From contig JAKLFY010000003.1 of assembly GCA_022710935.1 (NCBI GenBank), positions 1 through 64,000 of the forward strand: a stretch of DNA of 64,000 nucleotides. The letters run 5' to 3'. Numbering within the stretch: position 1 is the first letter of the stretch; every line of letters starts with the position of its first letter. Of this stretch, positions 63,026 to 64,000 are shown piece after piece. The notes under the pieces were generated by a model, which saw only the letters and a program-made list of their open reading frames with translations, was not told the DNA's origin and did not search any database. The position numbers were made by a program, and so were the translations under genes. The DNA is from Verrucomicrobiota bacterium. GTDB taxonomy: Bacteria; Verrucomicrobiota; Verrucomicrobiia; Limisphaerales; J093.

Positions 63026-63137
63026 GCCTCTGCATGCGTTGTAGATCATCTTGCTCGCTGTGGCGCTCGCCGGTTCGTTCGCCGTGGGCCATCCAAGTCG
63101 GCAGCGCCTGGGCCCGTCCGTGAAACCACTTCCGCCC

Positions 63138-63941
63138 ATGAACCGTCCATCTGCAGTGCGAACGCCCAAGGAAGTCCGAGGTGCGAAGCCCGCGCGGCCC
63201 GTCTGGTGGCATCCTGGGGAAGGCGCGGTACCCAACGTCGGATTGGCTTGGCTTCTCGGCCCTTGGCTCTGGCTCTCATGCTTTCTTCTTCCTTCTTCCT
63301 TCATCATTCCTCTTGCGTCGTGCCTGGTGGCGGCCCTCGCCTGCGCTCAGCCGCCGGGGACCGATGCCGCGCCTCCGGGCGTCGATCAGGAGGTGGACAA
63401 GCGATGGTCCTTTTCAGCCTCGGCCTACGCGTATTTCGTGCCGGACAGCCACGACTATGTGCAGCCCACGGTGACCGCCGACCGCGGCTGGCTGCATCTG
63501 GAGGGGCGCTACAACTACGAAGACCTCGAGACGGGCTCGGTCTGGGTAGGTTCCAACTTCGGCGGAGGCGGGAAGCTCGCATGGGAACTCACGCCCATGC
63601 TTGGCGGTGTGTTCGGTAACACCACTGGCATCGCCCCCGGTTACAAAGGGTCGTTGAGCTGGTGGAAGCTCGAACTGTACAGCGAAGGCGAGTATGTCAT
63701 CGACACCGGAGACACCTCGGCGAGTTTCTTCTACAACTGGTCCGAGTTGACGCTCGCCCCGGTCGAGTGGTTCCGGTTTGGTTTGGTAACGCAACGCACG
63801 CGTCTTTACGATTCGGACCGTGACATCCAACGCGGGGTCCTGGTCGAATTCACCTATCGCATGGCCAGCCTGACGACTTGCCTGTTCAATCCGGACGATT
63901 GCCGTCCGACGGTGGTCGTGGCCGTCAGCCTGGAGTTCTGA
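63138..63941 (+). CDS. Outer-membrane barrel-type protein
   Basis: A 267-residue protein. ATG 63138 is the best ATG but leaves a long N-terminal extension before the signal region ('LSCFLLPSSFIIPLASCLVA'); a later non-ATG start such as TTG near 63246 would suit a signal peptide better. The mature part has barrel-like strands ('FSASAYAYFVPDSHDYVQPT', 'LHLEGRYNYEDLETGSVWVG', 'WFRFGLVTQRTRLYDSDRD') and ends 'VVVAVSLEF'. Role unknown, probably a porin-like envelope protein. Confidence 0.75.
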   Translation: MNRPSAVRTPKEVRGAKPARPVWWHPGEGAVPNVGLAWLLGPWLWLSCFLLPSSFIIPLASCLVAALACAQPPGTDAAPPGVDQEVDKRWSFSASAYAYFVPDSHDYVQPTVTADRGWLHLEGRYNYEDLETGSVWVGSNFGGGGKLAWELTPMLGGVFGNTTGIAPGYKGSLSWWKLELYSEGEYVIDTGDTSASFFYNWSELTLAPVEWFRFGLVTQRTRLYDSDRDIQRGVLVEFTYRMASLTTCLFNPDDCRPTVVVAVSLEF

Positions 63942-63949
63942 AACGCGCT

Positions 63950-64000
63950 ATGAAACTGACGCGCCAGCGCTGGCTCAAGCTGAGTGGATGGACTGTCCCG
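63950..64000 (+). CDS. Partial gene at right edge
   Basis: An ATG at 63950 starts 'MKLTRQRWLKLSGWTVP', which runs off the window. It is 8 bases after the barrel gene stop. Too little remains to identify; the basic N-terminus followed by Trp and Leu residues could begin a membrane protein. Confidence 0.45.
   Translation, partial: MKLTRQRWLKLSGWTVP

Noticed and set aside
1-64000. tRNA, rRNA or prophage genes
   Set aside because: No cloverleaf with conserved T-loop, rRNA-like segment, integrase, terminase or capsid gene was recognised by eye; a tRNAscan or Infernal run would be decisive.

Overview
The window is about 64 kb of high-GC bacterial DNA that is almost entirely protein coding. It most resembles Verrucomicrobiota. 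The evidence is a prepilin-type '[12 protein letters not shown]' protein with a C-terminal 'ADGHA' motif, large LamG and golvesin-type secreted proteins that end in an 'F-Y-R' C-terminal module, secreted GH29, GH2 and ceramidase-like enzymes, and a Gram-negative envelope (TamA/TamB, Wza/Wzc-type export, porins). I saw no rRNA, tRNA, CRISPR array, transposase or phage gene. The phylum call is an inference from these traits.

Layout. 0.2-5.3 kb (minus strand): a four-LamG secreted protein and a DG-type pseudopilin. 5.7-10.8 kb (plus): free methionine sulfoxide reductase, a golvesin/amidase secreted protein, a secreted TIM-barrel glycosidase-like protein and a GGQ release-factor-like rescue protein. 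10.9-16.8 kb (minus): tamB-tamA with an ATGA overlap. 17.1-21.2 kb (plus): a three-gene exopolysaccharide export unit (beta-barrel, Wza-like, BY-kinase). 21.5-28.6 kb: ROK kinase, VC0807-family membrane protein, ceramidase-like hydrolase, FmdB zinc ribbon, alpha-L-fucosidase, a small membrane protein and a GT4 glycosyltransferase. 28.8-33.2 kb: one giant secreted protein joining a GH2 enzyme to a glutaminase-A-like (DUF4965-type) enzyme.

From 28.8 kb to the right edge every gene is on the plus strand. 33.2-40.9 kb carries two large hybrid sensor kinases with near-identical 3' ends, one intact NarL-type regulator, one receiver cut off before its phosphorylation site, and one receiver-only protein. 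41.0-64.0 kb looks like an acid/ion/envelope stress island: Orn/Lys/Arg-type decarboxylase, AspT exchanger, an AspT::DcaP-like fusion ORF, TRIC channel, DUF1269, DUF3302, remnants of an HlyD/NodT efflux pair, PPK2, several small envelope proteins (DUF2959, SYLF, DUF4136), a ferredoxin-NADP reductase fragment, a translationally coupled trio (PAS-adenylate cyclase, Hint-domain lipoprotein, tandem UspA), then SulP, Ca2+/H+ exchanger, VIT1-like transporter and a porin.

Three observations stand out. First, at least four genes between 36 and 55 kb are cut or fused at internal points (RR1, AspT::DcaP, HlyD/NodT, FNR), which suggests repeated deletion in this island or assembly collapse. Second, a Hint (hedgehog/intein-like) lipoprotein sits between a cyclase and a universal stress protein with ATGA overlaps on both sides. 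Third, two families of palindromic dispersed repeats occur in intergenic regions; one has compensatory stem changes, the other is a 71-bp element present in opposite orientations 22 kb apart.
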